NCBI GenBank assembly: GCA_016617855.1
Contig: JAECUM010001894.1
Location: 62,001-126,000 of the forward strand
Length of the DNA stretch: 64,000 bases
DNA from: Megalonaias nervosa
Taxonomy: Eukaryota > Mollusca > Bivalvia > Unionida > Unionidae
Reading direction: 5' to 3'
Shown here: positions 45,131 through 57,400 of the stretch, in pieces
Layout: each line of letters starts with the position of its first letter
How positions within the stretch are numbered: position 1 is the stretch's first letter
Made by a program: the position numbers and the translations under genes
Notes under the pieces: generated by a model
What the model saw: only the letters and a program-made list of their open reading frames with translations
What the model was told of the DNA's origin: nothing
Database searches by the model: none

Positions 45131-46570
45131 TTCCCCCAAAATAATCGTCTTTCATCAAATTTTGACAGCCTAGAATATGCTGCAATTAGCTTTCCTTTGA
45201 AGATCAATTATTTGACATAAAGTCTCCTCCAACCGATATGGTCAGTAATTCTAATGTACTCTCTGTCACTATACCATTATGATGACTGGGTCAATTCCAC
45301 TGAAGCTTAAACGTAGACCCTTTTATGTTTCAGAGATGAAATAAGAGAAATCAGTGAACTTTCTCAAGACCTTTCTGGCTTGACTATGATAACTTCAGTG
45401 CACAATTTATTCAACTTTAGGATCCAGTGCTTCTTCAAAATTCCACACATTACATATTGCTTAGGAATTTATCAGGAATAACTTAGGAATTATCAACCAA
45501 TTCCAGTAATTACCAGTTGGATTAATCATTTATTTTCTTGAAGTAAGTAAAATCTTGTTAGTGGCGTATTACATGGTAAAATCATTTTATTTGGTGAGCC
45601 TGTGAGTTTTCTTGTACTGAATACTGGTGTGTCTAGCAATGGCCATATCAACAGCACCTACTGGTGATTTAGACTGACAGTTGAGGAAGAGTCTGTGCTA
45701 TTGGAATTTGTACACTTTGATTCTCTTTTTATTCTGATGGATCTGTGATTTTTTTCTTGTACCATAATAATAACCATCTTTAGGAATGGAGGTGACAAAA
45801 AGCTCTGCAAAATTTATAGAAGTACTAGTAAGGCGAATCAGGAGCACCATGTAATTAAAGAAAAGAAAAATAGCTGCCAGATTACCAAAAGGTGTGCAGA
45901 TTACCAGAAAAAAATGAAACAAATGCATAGTTCTGATATTGTGGTAGCTAGAAGTGTTTTGAATGTTGTCTTGGCTTTGATACATTGAAGAGTGATTTGT
46001 CACAAGTTCTGGATAGTGTCTGACATTTTGCCTTGACAGAGATCAATAAGTAATTATTTCTGTTTGGTTCTAATGGCGATTGAGCACAGACTGGTTATCT
46101 TTTGAAAGCATCAAGTGCACTTGCATTAGTTAAAACAATTTCTCCCGGGAAATTAACAAGAAAAATAAAAATATTAATCTGAGATGGCAATAGCAGCTCT
46201 GTCCCACTACTTTTGAATAAATTGAGAAAATATAAACACTGTTGATATTCTTGTACATAACTGAATGGAGATTTGTGAAAATATGCTTGAATGGACCTGA
46301 TGTTTTGTTTTTCCACTTTTCCAAATAATAACTTTGTGCATGCTCTTACATTAGTTATGGCAGTAAAATCAGAAATTTTCAGCCAGGATCTGTTTTTATT
46401 GTTGAATAATAAATATCAAAAATCTATGAAGCTCTTCAAACAGGTATGCAACCAGTTTTAGGATTGTACCAAAGCAAGGGGTACTTACATGACACATATT
46501 GGTAAAACACAATGCTTTTTATTACACATCTCCCATCCCCTTACTTTGGCCCAGGAGTCATAATTCAAAA
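45131..46570. other. AT-rich stretch, no gene seen
   Basis: The longest frame is a 101-codon minus frame at 46003-45698 with hydrophobic patches and no recognised family. Chance is the simplest reading. Confidence 0.4.
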
Positions 46571-46715
46571 TGGGGAGCCACAGTAGCTCAGTTGGTAGAG
46601 TGCCAGATTTGTAATCCAAAGGGTGGCTTGTTTGATACCTGCACAGACCAGCCCTTAGGAAAGGCACTTAGCTTGATACAGCTAATAATGTGTTAAAAGT
46701 GTTGTTAAAAAGACA
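46571..46715 (+). mobile_element. tRNA-Thr-like SINE
   Basis: 'gccacagtagctcagttggt' plus 'agagtgcc' gives a clear A box, 'gatttgtaatcc' a UGU anticodon loop (tRNA-Thr), and 'cttgtttgatacctgc' a weak B box. A non-tRNA body 'cccttaggaaaggcacttag' and 'gtgttgttaaaa' follows. The 3' acceptor does not pair, so this is a SINE rather than a tRNA gene. It is a different family from A and B. Confidence 0.65.
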
Positions 46716-47751
46716 CCTAAAATACACATAACTGAAAACTGATTACTGGTACTTATGACTGTATGTTTACATGTTTGTTTGTTTTTTAAATTAATTGAAA
46801 AATATCACCAGAGACACCAGGATAGGGGTCCCAAAGCTCTACCCATCTCAGATGTTTTTCACATGTGCAACCAATGCATGAACTCTGGTGAATTTTTACT
46901 CTGTGATTTTGGAGACAATAGAGTTATGGACAGACAGGTAGATGGAGGTATCACATTTTTCTTACTTATTCTTAAGGATGATATAAGTGTGGAGATGGTA
47001 ACATGTAAGGAAATGATGTGACTAACCAGTATGGACTCTTTTTGATTTTTTATCTGTCCATATTTACTGGGTATTTAGAATGAATAAACTTGAAAATGTT
47101 TGATGTTTCGACTAGATGGCTTCAACATGAGTGATGATGTTGTAGATGTTATATCTACCTACAAATGGATGTGCCATCTCACTATCTGTTTTTTATGTAT
47201 ATTGGTGTAACTGTAAATTATATCCTGGATATTTCATTGGTTTAGGTAATTAATTCATTAATTATATGTGAGTCAGTGACTAATGAGCAAAATGAAAGAA
47301 AGAATTATTTAAATGAAAGTGTGCTGGCTGTAAAAAAGATGGTGATTTTATTTGCACGTGGTTGTCTTTCATCATCCAAAATTCCATTGTGGTGGGACTT
47401 CTTTTTCAGTGAAGGTGTAAGTGTTGAACTGCTTTGCCAAGAAGGCTGGATGAACACTTTCTAAACAATTGTTGAAATTTAGTAAACATAATACAGTACT
47501 TGGCCATATTTCTATTGTGTCAGTGTTGATAGAACACTATAGCTGATAATGAAGATCAAACACATTTGCAGAGGAATATAGTTGTAAATGGATATATTTA
47601 GTTGTAAATAGACATATTTCTCACATACTGGTTATGTTCAATTACCAGCTCATGTTATATTAAATATTTGTTACAGTGCCAAACAAGCTTCAGGTGTATA
47701 ATTAACAGAGAATAAAGGCATCAGTAGGCCAAATCAGCCACGTATCAGATT
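46716..47751. other. AT-rich stretch, no gene seen
   Basis: Short random frames only. Confidence 0.4.
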
Positions 47752-47798
47752 GTGGGTGTGGGTGTGGGGTTGGGGCGTGGGTGTAGGGTTGGGGCTGA
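47752..47798 (+). repeat. G-rich GGGTGT/GGTTGGGG tract
   Basis: More than four runs of 3-4 G separated by 2-4 bases; fits the quadruplex rule and looks like a short G-rich minisatellite. Confidence 0.7.
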
Positions 47799-48307
47799 CA
47801 ACTTTGTAACCTTTAAGAAGTGTAATTAGATACTAGGAAGGCATTTTTTTTGTTCATTAATGTGTGCAGTTGAAACTATTGAAATCAAATAACTCTATTT
47901 GTTTTTGTTTATTTTTAGAATTTCAGATAATTCACTTTGTAATTTACTTGAGAAACTAATTCTGCTTTTTTTGATCATGTCCAGGAATAATCATTGTTCT
48001 TCATATTTAGTTTTATGCACAAGAAATAAATTTGCTCGGTGGTTTTATGGACCAAGTCTTTTGATGCCCCAATCTGCAATTATTAAATGCAGTCAACCTT
48101 GAAGTAACAGTTTTATGATATTTTTGAGGTCAGAATTAACAAGGCTGAAAATGTCATATGGTTCGACTGGCATATTTATGCCAAAGGTCTTTGAATGAAA
48201 AAGTGATTCTTTCATTATTTCTGAATGCCAAAATAGTGTGGATGGATGGATGGATCGATGGATGGCACATAAAGACAATCCTGTCTATATAGTGCCAAAC
48301 AAGATTA
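47799..48307. other. AT-rich stretch, no gene seen
   Basis: Contains four GGAT units near 48240; nothing else. Confidence 0.4.
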
Positions 48308-48522
48308 GATACCATACAAGCTCACTTATAAAGCCAAGCCAGATTGCAAACAACAAAGATCCTGATCTGCCATCACATAATATGCCTGCAGATCAGGGTA
48401 TATGTTGTGTGTTCTATTGATTTCTCCTAACAAACTGCACACAGATATGACAGGGCATTATGTGACAGCAGATCTGGGTCTGTGCAATTTGTAGTTGCAC
48501 TCGACTTATAAGCAGGTTTGTG
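48308..48522. mobile_element. palindromic MITE family C, copy 3
   Basis: Left end 'accatacaagctcacttata', right end 'gactcgacttataagcag' type (plus strand 'cactcgacttataagcaggt'). The left half holds 'gatcctgatctgcc' and 'ctgcagatcaggg', an almost perfect hairpin; the right half holds 'gcagatctgggtctgtgcaa'. About 80% similar by eye to copies 1, 2 and 4. Confidence 0.75.
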
Positions 48523-48689
48523 AGGTTGGGATGAAAAAGGGATGAAAAATTCCTTAAAACAAAAATGAGAAGTCCAAGACCTCAGTTGGAAAGTACAGGA
48601 GATGTCCCAGGGTACAAATGTTGCTTGCATTAGTAACCCTTTGCATTATGTAGGAGGCTGCAGGCATGCATAATCCATTATGATATGCC

Positions 48690-48778
48690 ACCAGCCACCC
48701 AAAGCATAGACCCCAGTCTGTCATGACATGATGCACTAATAAATTTGGGCCTGTGCAGTTTGCTTGAAATGATAGTAA
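48690..48778. mobile_element. family C MITE, half copy
   Basis: 'agcatagaccccagtctgtc', 'gatgcactaataaatttggg' and 'cctgtgcagtttgc' match the right half of the family. The left half and outer ends are missing. Confidence 0.5.
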
Positions 48779-48789
48779 CATGATTACTC

Positions 48790-48928
48790 TTTGGTTTGGT
48801 GCTTTACGGCACAGTAACACAAAGTAGGTTATTTAGTGCCATAGCAGTCAGAGGAAAGTGCATGCTATTGTAGGATTTGAATATGCACCCTTTTAATCAT
48901 AAGCCTGGTACTCTAACCAATGAACTGT
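48790..48928 (-). mobile_element. tRNA-headed SINE (family E)
   Basis: On minus the head begins next to the LINE end: 'tcattggttagagtacc' (A box) and 'gcatattcaaatccta' (B box). The tail is 'ggcactaaataacctacttt' ... 'gtgccgtaaagcacca'. That tail also occurs at 37195-37240. About 140 bp, short and diverged, with no clear target duplication. Confidence 0.55.
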
Positions 48929-51900
48929 CATCATCGGCATCCATCCGTCTTTGGGAGACGATGGTGTAGCTTCTGGTTGGGTGTCCTATCTGCGAGTGGG
49001 TGAAGAGTCCGACCGTAAAGTCTCTGTTGCACTTGCTGCAGGTGAACGTCGATGCTTGTTGAGGCTGTTGTTGTTTTGCCTTCCTCCTGGCTCTCTTTGC
49101 AGTGAGGTTTGTGTTTCTCGCTTCCTCGGCTTTCTGAACACCCTGTCTGACAGCAAGGTGCCAGGCGGAGTGGTCATCAGCACAGCTCTCCCAGTCATTG
49201 ACACTGATGTTGGCCGTCTTCATGTCCTTCTTGCAGACATCTTTGTAATGCAGACGTGGCTATCCAGTCAGTTGTGTGCCTTCTGCTAGCTTGCTGTATA
49301 GCAGGTCCTTGGGAATGTGGCCTGGGTCCATTCTCTTAACGTGGCCAAGCCAGCGAAGGCGCCTCTCGCTGAGAATGGAGAACATGCTGTTCATGCTGGT
49401 GCATTCCAGAATCTCTGTGTTGAGTACTTTGTCCTGCCACTGGATGTGCAGAATGTGCCGCAGGCATCTCAGGTGGAAGCTGTTGAGTTTCCTCTCGTGG
49501 CTCGCATAGGTGGTCCATGCCTTGCTGCTGTAGAGGAGTGTGCTGAGCATGCAGGCCTGGTAGACGCGCAGTTTGGTCTTCTCAGTGAGATTGGGGTTTT
49601 TCCAGACCCTCTGGTTCAGTCTGCCCATAACTGCTGCTGCCTTGGCAGTTCTGCCATTCACCTCAGCATCAATGGAGAGCAAGCTGGAGATGGTGGACCT
49701 GAGGTATGTGAAGTTCTCAACAACTTTCAGGTTGTACCCATCGATGGCGAAGGTGGGAGGGGAGTCTGTATCCTGCGCCATGATGTTCATCTTCTTCAGA
49801 CTGATGGTCAGTCCAAACTCCTTGCAGGCATGGGAGAGGTGACATACCAGCTGCTGCAGTCCATCTTCCGTGTGTGATGTCAAGGCTGCATCGTCGGCAA
49901 TGAGCAATTCATAGATGAGAACCTCTGTGACTTTAGTCTTAGCATGGAGACAGACAATGTTGAACAGCTTGCCATCAGCCCTGGTGTGGATGTACACTCC
50001 CTCACTGCAGTCCTTGAAGGCATACTGGAGGAGCATGGAGAAGAAGATGGCAAAGAGTGTTGGCGCAAGGATGCAGCCTTGCTTCACTCTGCTGCTGACT
50101 GGGAAGGCCTCCGATGTTGCGCCTTTGAAGCACACTGTGCTGTGCATGTTCTTGCGGAACGACGTGACGACAGCAAGCAGTCGTGGGGGAGCAGCTGATC
50201 TTCTGCAGGAGCCTGTAGAGTCCGCTCCAGCTGACCAGGTCAAACGCCTTCATCAGGTCTATGAAGGCAATGTAGAGGGGCATCTGCTGCTCATGTCACT
50301 TCTCCTGCAGCTGGCGTAGTGAGAAGGTCATGTCTACAGTTGACCAGCTGGCTCGGAAGCCACACTGGGACTCTGGGTAGATGCTGGAGGCTAGGGTCTG
50401 CAAGCGCACCAGGGCGACATGGGCGAAAGCCTTTCCAATGATGCTGAGGAGGGAGATGCCCCAGTTGTTGTTGCAGTCACTACGGTCTCCTTTGTTCTTG
50501 TGCAAAGTGACAATGTTGGCATCTCGCATGTCCTGGGGGATGTGTCCCTGTTCCCAGCAGAGGCAGAGGAGTTCATATAGGGGCTGGAGCAGTGCTGGTT
50601 TTACACTTTTGAGGACTTCAGGCAGGATGCCGTCGCTCCCAGGGGCCTTCCCACAAGTGAGGCAGTTGATGGCTTTTCTGAGCTCTTCCAGGGTGGGAGG
50701 TGTGTCTAGTTCCTCCATGACTGGCAGGTCTGGGATGGCACCCAGGGCGGTGTCGGTGATGACATTTTGGGTTGCATACAACTCGAGATAGTGCTCAACC
50801 CAGCGCTGCAGCTGTTTCCCCTGGTCTGTGATGACTTTGCCCATCTTGGACTTGAGGGGGGCGGTCTTGGAGGTGGGGGGGCCTGTCACCTTCTTGATAC
50901 CTTCGTACATGCCTCTTGCATCCCTGGTGTTGACAGCTGTCTGTATACTGGTGCAGAGGTTCAGCCAATAGGTGTTGGCACAGTGGCAGGCAGTCTGTTG
51001 GGCATTGTTCCTGGCAGTCTTGAGGACCTGTAGTGTACTAGGGCTAGATGCAGCCTTGTAATCCAGGAGGGCTTTCCTCTTCACCTCAGTCATGGGCTCC
51101 ATCTGCTTCCACTTGGCCTCATACCAGTCGTCATTTTTGCGCTCCTTCTTCCTGTAGGCAGTGATGGCTGAATTGTACACAGCATCTCGAAGGTGTGACC
51201 ACTTGGAGTTGATGGTGTCATCAGGTGTCTCTTTGGTGAGAGCCTCCTGTAGCTTGCTGATGAACTGCTGTGTCTTCTCTGGGTTGCTTGCACAGCAGGT
51301 GTAGATGCGTGGGTGACCCTTCTTCTTGGCATGGTGCAGCTTCTTGGGCATTATTTGCACTTTGCTGGCCATGAAGGAGTGGTCCATGTTGCAGTCGGCA
51401 CTGTGGTAGTTGTGGGTGAGGAGGACACTGGCCAGTTCCGCACACCTGGTGATGATGAGGTCTAGCTGGTGCCAGTGGCGGGAACGTGGGTGTGTCCATG
51501 ACACCTGGTGGATCTCCTTGCATTTGAAGAAGGTGTTGGTCACACATAGGCTGTGGGAGCAGCACATCTCTAATAGTCGCTGACCGTTCTCATTGATCTT
51601 GCCCCTTCCATGAGAGCTGAGACAGGTGGGCCAGGCCTCATCGTCAGCTCCCACTCTAGCATTGAAGTCTCCTAGAAGGTAAGAGGCCTTCAGTGCTGGG
51701 GATACTGGATATTGCTTGATCCAGAGCCTTGTAGAACTGGTCTTTCTCCTCTGTGGTGGAGCAGAGGGTTGGGGCGTACATGCTGAAGATGTTGGCTGGG
51801 TCTGAGGATGTTGACAGCCGGAGGGCAAGGATCCTCTTAATGCCTGATGATGGTGGCTCAATGAAAACGACGAGCATTTTCTTTACAGCGAAGCTGACAC

Positions 51901-52300
51901 TGTGCTGCCTTCGTTTGTCCCAGGACTTCCCTTGCCAAAAGAAGGTGTAGTTGGCTTCCCTGATGGTGCTGCTGTCAGCCAGTCGGGGTCTCCTGAAGGC
52001 AGGCGATGTTGACATTCAGTCGGAAGAGTTCCCTGTCAATGACAGCAGTCTTCCGTGCATCATCAATCTGCTGCAGGTCAGCGGTGAGTCCAGGACACAT
52101 GGTCCTGACGTTCCAGCTTGCGAAACGAAGAGCTGGAGTCTTTTGTTTCTTTTTTGAGTCTTACCTGGTACAGAGTTTGTGGCCCGCTTGTCAAGATGGT
52201 TCTCTAAGCTCCACGCACCCAGTGAAGCAGGCAGGCCATAGCGGGACAGCACCTTACTGACTGGAGGCTGCCCAGCTTGAGGAGGGTGGTAGCTGTCCAA
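48897..52300 (-). pseudogene. broken endonuclease/reverse transcriptase polyprotein (pol)
   Basis: The intact protein would nick genomic DNA and copy its own RNA there. Order on minus: start near 52300 (MDSYHPPQ); endonuclease start FASWNVRTMCPG (about 52120-52085); CLQET (about 52000); GDFNARVG (about 51672-51649); a DH-type endonuclease end (CNMDHSF, about 51385). The reverse transcriptase follows: KNKGDRSDCNN (about 50500), CGFRA (about 50355), YIAFIDLMKAFD (about 50275-50240), RVKQGCILAPTLF (about 50090), the catalytic box as IADD (about 49895, usually F/YADD), then RRLRWLGHVKRM (about 49340) and a CSKC...H....H finger-like end (about 49010). Lesions: a frameshift in the A-run near 52150, +1 near 51985, +1 near 51681, TGA at 50296-50298, +1 near 50187, TAG at 49260-49262. 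The longest intact pieces are 521 and 327 codons. Confidence 0.88.
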
Positions 52301-52975
52301 TGAGACATGGCGATCTCTCCCACCATCGGAAGCAACCCCTGGCGCTAAGCTCTACGCCAATCAAGCTATGGCTTAGAACCAGTAAACTGCTGCTTCCCAT
52401 GTTGTGCTGATGCCTTATAATGGCTCTGGAGTGTCCTCTCAAGTGGAGCTATGAAGCCTGGACAGGGTGATATGGGGAATCAGCTGTTGCCCATGCAGCA
52501 GATCCCCTCTCTCCACACAGCTGGTGGACCCAAGGGAACAATGAATGCTGATACAGCTTGGCACCAACAGCATCACAGGAGTTGCCGGAATGACGTTGAA
52601 GTCAAAGTCAGACCGCCTTAGGGACTCCGTCTCCGGATTTTCTGTCAGGGTTTACTCCCTTAGCCTTTCCCGTGAGTGGGTATAGCCGCAAGGCTGTGGA
52701 GGTTTGGGATCAGAGTTTTCCTTCTCCTAGATGAGCTACCATCCAAGGTTTATGAGCCCCATCTACCCGAAGCAAATGGTTTTAAGGTGCCAGTGGTCTG
52801 CCTTCACCCCTTCTCCTGTTAGTGGAAACATGGTCCGCTGGACTTAGAAGCTAAGCCACTCGTGAAGGCCAGTAGATTTTAGTTGACAGAGGCAATCAGA
52901 GACAAAAGACATATGGGGCATTTCTGGAGGAGTGGGGCAGTGTCAGCCTTGGACTACAACCACCACATCTATAAT
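48929..52975 (-). mobile_element. near full-length non-LTR retrotransposon
   Basis: About 4 kb, clearly richer in GC than the rest of the window. On minus it runs from a 5' untranslated part (about 52975-52301), through the broken pol frame (52300 to about 48897), to the 3' end at about 48929 with 'gacggatggatgccgatgat'. The 3' limit is set by where similarity to the family's usual C-terminus stops and a tRNA-like SINE begins. I found no long A tail and no target duplication. RTE-like or a near relative by its single ORF and C-terminal 'RRLRWLGHV..M' block; clade not settled. Confidence 0.8.
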
Positions 52976-53825
52976 GCCATTAAATTTTATCTGTTAATGT
53001 AATTTACCAAGGTGTCCAGAATCTATAGTGTTCATAATAAAAAAGGCCTAGATCATAGATGAAGCAGTTTGAGTTTTTAAAAAGATGGTTTCTTAAAATA
53101 ATAAATCATTGCATGCAACATGGCGAAATTTAAAAAAAAAATGTTTAGAACAATTTCTGATATTGTAAATACAAATATTGTGAGGGTAAGACTAGTACAA
53201 ATTGCACTTAAAGATATAAATCACAAGACTTGTAAATTGACACTGCAAAGGTAGATTGAAAATTCCAAACAAAATGATGGAATGTCGAGATCTAATCAAA
53301 ATGTTGTTCATCAAAACTAACGGACATTAATTAACATTTATTATATTTTAAATTCACATGAGGACTGAATTTTGACTATTATTGAAACTTTTAAAATTAT
53401 ATCCATGAGAAGCAAGTCATTTATGAATTAATTTTTTTTTACATAATGTAATGAAGAGTTGCATTCAAACGCACACACACATGATACTGCAACATTTTTA
53501 AGGAGTTGATTCTTTTAAAATTGTTGTATTCTTTTGCATACTTTTTTAAAACAAAATTGTATATTTTTATGTTTTCTCATTAGTCTTCTTAGAGAAAATA
53601 TTTCCTGTTATACTGAAGAGTTTATCCAAAAATTTGTGTAGTTTTTAACATTTCTGTTTTTAGGACTTTTTTTAGAAGATCTTTTTCATCTTGAAGGACT
53701 ACATATTTACATTTATTTGGAAGAGCTTATCTTCTGACAATGTTTAACAACTTTTTTCCTTTCATAATTTTTTTAACTTTACATTTGATCAGAACTTATA
53801 GCCAGGATTTTGCTGATGCCTTGTT
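52976..53825. other. AT-rich stretch, no gene seen
   Basis: Composition falls back to AT-rich right after the retrotransposon. Nothing recognised. Confidence 0.4.
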
Positions 53826-53960
53826 AAACCCTCCCTATACATAGTAGTGGTGTAACAATACACCAGTATATCTGTATGTATCGGTACATTACCACCAAAA
53901 CAGTTTTGTATCAGTACAAATTTTTTTTTACCAGTATTTTAACACTGTCAAGTAGCTAGA
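53826..53960 (+). mobile_element. possible hAT-type element end
   Basis: 'agtggtgtaacaatacacca' with 'gtatatctgtatgtatcggt' resembles the 'ggtgtaacgatacac...tatcggta' ends I associate with hAT elements in other animals. No matching right end seen. Confidence 0.35.
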
Positions 53961-54144
53961 CTGGTTATGAACTTTTCATCCATACTGAAAATATTACTTT
54001 GTATTTCGATAGAAGACCATAACCACTTAAATGTATGCTTTAGTAATGATGGAAGGTCACTCATTGTAGAATAAGCCTAAGGAAGAGCTTGTGCTCAAAA
54101 AACAGGTAGAGGGACTTAATTTGGACATGATGTGGCTTTATAAG

Positions 54145-54400
54145 AAAGTGGTCTAAGGCACTCTTCCTTAGAGGTCACTCGCATATCTCACCTCTGTCCA
54201 CATGGGTTCAAGTTTTGACTTGATCAGTGTGGGTATGTGAGAAAGCTTGAAAGTATGTGAGAGTAGCTCCTCATGAGTTGGCAGTTATTTCCAGGTTTTG
54301 CCTGGGTTCTGCCTCAGCCAAATATACTGGCTGCCATATAGAGCCAAGCTTGTGCTGAAAAATGGCACTAAACCCCACAAAACCAAACCAATCAAAACCA
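54145..54400 (+). mobile_element. SINE family A, copy 6 (5'-truncated, old)
   Basis: Begins inside the A box ('agtggtctaaggcact'), keeps 'catgggttcaagttttgact' (B box) and 'gtgagaaagcttgaaagtat', and ends 'aatggcactaaaccccacaa' with a degraded A-rich tail. No target duplication recognisable. Confidence 0.8.
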
Positions 54401-57400
54401 AGGTAGATGATGATATTAATAACTTGTTAGCAGTTTGCCTTAAATGTTTTGATAGCATGAGCTATTATGGAGAACTACTCATAAAGTATCCACCTACATG
54501 CCTCTGTATCTTACATGAATGAAGGTTTGTTATTATCTTTAAATCGTTAACTCCATCTACCACGTTTATGCATCATGAGGTTGTACCCTACTTTTGAGCT
54601 CTTTATCATTAACATCATTTACAATACACCAAAGTGGGTGGTATTACTGAAAGTCAACATGTGTAGTTAGTTATGTGATGATACCAAATAATGTAGACTT
54701 TATACTTGCATTACAAAATACAGCAGGAAAAAACTAATTATGAGACTTGATTTTTGTTTTAGGCCAAAAATTCCTGGTTGAAGTTTGTGCCTGGAATTGA
54801 GATTTTTGGCCTGAGATCTAAAGCAGACTGGTCTGAACTGCACAAGGACAGGTGAACCGATACAAAATGTACAAGTTTGAGATTTGGAGTGTGAAATGTG
54901 GGCAGGACAAGAAAATCATAGATCCAATATGCCCCCCCCCCCCTTAAAAAAAAAGAAGGCCCCTTCTGCACATGTGCAAGCAAAATGTCTTTTATATCCC
55001 ATCAGGCTAAATGAAAATCTCTCAAAAGCAGATGTATTTGGAGGCATTCAGAAGTAATCCCAAAAATACATTTCCTACCCCCAATTCGGGCAAAAATGAA
55101 AAGAATCTCCAGGGATTAATGAGTTGAACTGCAACCTCTTGTCACTTGCTTAGCCATACATGCACGCAACCCTTCTCATTACACCCTGTCAAAAGATAGT
55201 GTAACAAATTTATAACCTCATAGAACTTTCTACCCCCACCCCCCTGGTTTGGTTTGATTGGGCAAGGCCTGATTTGAGCTCCTAATTTTTCCACAACACC
55301 TGATTTAATTTGGCAAAGCCTGATTTAAGTTTCAAAGTTTTTCTAATACATGATATACAGTCAGATATTAAGGATTCCAATTTTTTAGATTGAGTTCAAG
55401 GAGTAAAGCCAAATGTTTGATGGTTTTATATTAAATATTTGCTGAATGAGTTGTAAATTCACTTTTTGAGAATAGACTATTTTTTATTAATCTGCTGCTA
55501 TTCTAAAAATTACTTATCTTAGTTTAATGTCAGCATGCTTTAATGTTGTAGTAATGTTTTCTCGAGTTACTTCCAGTTCATATGCTGTTGCACTGTTGTT
55601 ACAATGAAATATTTCTGTTTGCTTAAATTATATTGAACATATCTTAAATGTTACAGACATATGAAAACATTTATCCAGTAATTTATTAATTTTGAATTGA
55701 TTAAATTGAGGTGTCTGTTTTCTTTATTAATTATGCCGTTGCCATTACTGCTGTTTGTACACCCCATGAATGTCATATGAATTGCATACACCCTGTCCAA
55801 TATTCAGTAACACCCAGTGAGAGCTGGAAATACTGGATCATATACTTTGCTATTGACCAGTCAAATGTCTACAGATTTCTCTTAGAGGTAATAAATGCAA
55901 ATATTTGTACTGCAATAAATCTCCATGCTGTCAGACAGGTTCAATATGCACAATATTATACAGTGCACAAAGTTCCCTAGGTTCTTTTTGACATTGGCAT
56001 TATATTTGTTTAATGAACCAGTTAGAATCAGGGCTAGGGCTGCTAACTTTACCAAAATTTCTAAATGTGTGCACAATGTCCAGTAACTGAAATTATGCCA
56101 TTTAATCATACTGATTTGAAACTCAACCTTTTCACTTGCTCTGCATGTTAGGTTTACAGCTGACAGATATTTGTATGTGAAGCCATTGATGTCGTGCATG
56201 CCATACCATGCAATTATTTCCTTTGCTGTTCATCTTGCACCTCTTACTATGACAAGAAATCAGTGACTTGAACACATTTATGTTTCTTGCTGTATTATCG
56301 GATCAAAAGGATCAAATTCCTCATCATTTATTAGATATCAGAAATACATGTATTATAGCAAATGAAAATTCCATAGTTATTAAACAGGTAATCTGCTAAA
56401 CTAAGTCTAGAAAAGGGACACACCTGTCGGAGATAGATTTTTATGTGAGAGATGACACTTTATATATAGTAGCAGTATAGCAGGATATCTCAGTTGAGTG
56501 GCACCTTTGGGGGTGTAATACCAAACTTATTATTAATCAGGCTGTCATAGAGGTGTCAGTAGAGACACTGTCTCACCTTGATAAAAATGGTTTTATAGCT
56601 AGCAGATTACATAACACAATTCACAGATCACAGCACTAGAGTTATTGTTAGCTGCTGCTGGAGAACTGAAAGTGTCCCTTGTGTAAAGTCTGCTGCTGGT
56701 TGACATCCAGTTTGTTCATTCAGAAGATTCTCAGGAAACCAGTTGTGTGAGACTTCAGTGACAGTTGATTGAGTTGAAAATGTTTAAGCTTATTCATCTC
56801 ACTTAGTTACAGCTTTAAGGTTACAACTTATGCAATAATTAACATACACATAGCAAATCTGTCTACTATAAGGTACTGGTCATTTAATTTTGGGAGGTGG
56901 GGTTTGTGATTTTCTTTTGAGTTGAAAATTTGTTCTTTTCTTTTTTCTCAAGATAATTATTATTTTGTTCCAAATTATATCATGGATATAAAATGGTGTA
57001 ATTTTGCTTTAAATTAGAGCAGGATAATTTTTCCATCTATTGACAGACGAAAATTTAACAAAAAATGTGTCAGAACATTTAATTGTTTGTCCTTAAAATA
57101 ATTGTGTTATGCCTTAGTACGTATTGTGGAATGGTCAGAAACAGTATGGTATACAGCCATACAAAATTGTTTGTGCTACCCACCTTAGTTTGCAACACTT
57201 AAGATTCAGTGTGAAATTTGCACCATATTAACTTTTCTTTGAAAAATAATCTTGGTTTTTGTTTTATTTATCTTAAGTCAAAGTATCTGACACTTTTCGG
57301 CAACTGTGATAAATGCTTCATTGATAAATGCTTCATTGACACAGCATGGATTTCAAAAGGTAATCAGCACCAGTAAATGCTTTATTGTTCAGCATGAAAA

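Noticed and set aside
46571..46645. tRNA-Thr gene on plus
   Set aside because: The anticodon loop is good, but the T arm and acceptor stem fail to pair and a SINE-like body continues.
49317..50319. Long plus-strand frames of 186, 134 and 136 codons across the retrotransposon
   Set aside because: Shadows of the minus-strand pol sequence in GC-richer DNA; the minus strand has all the conserved motifs.
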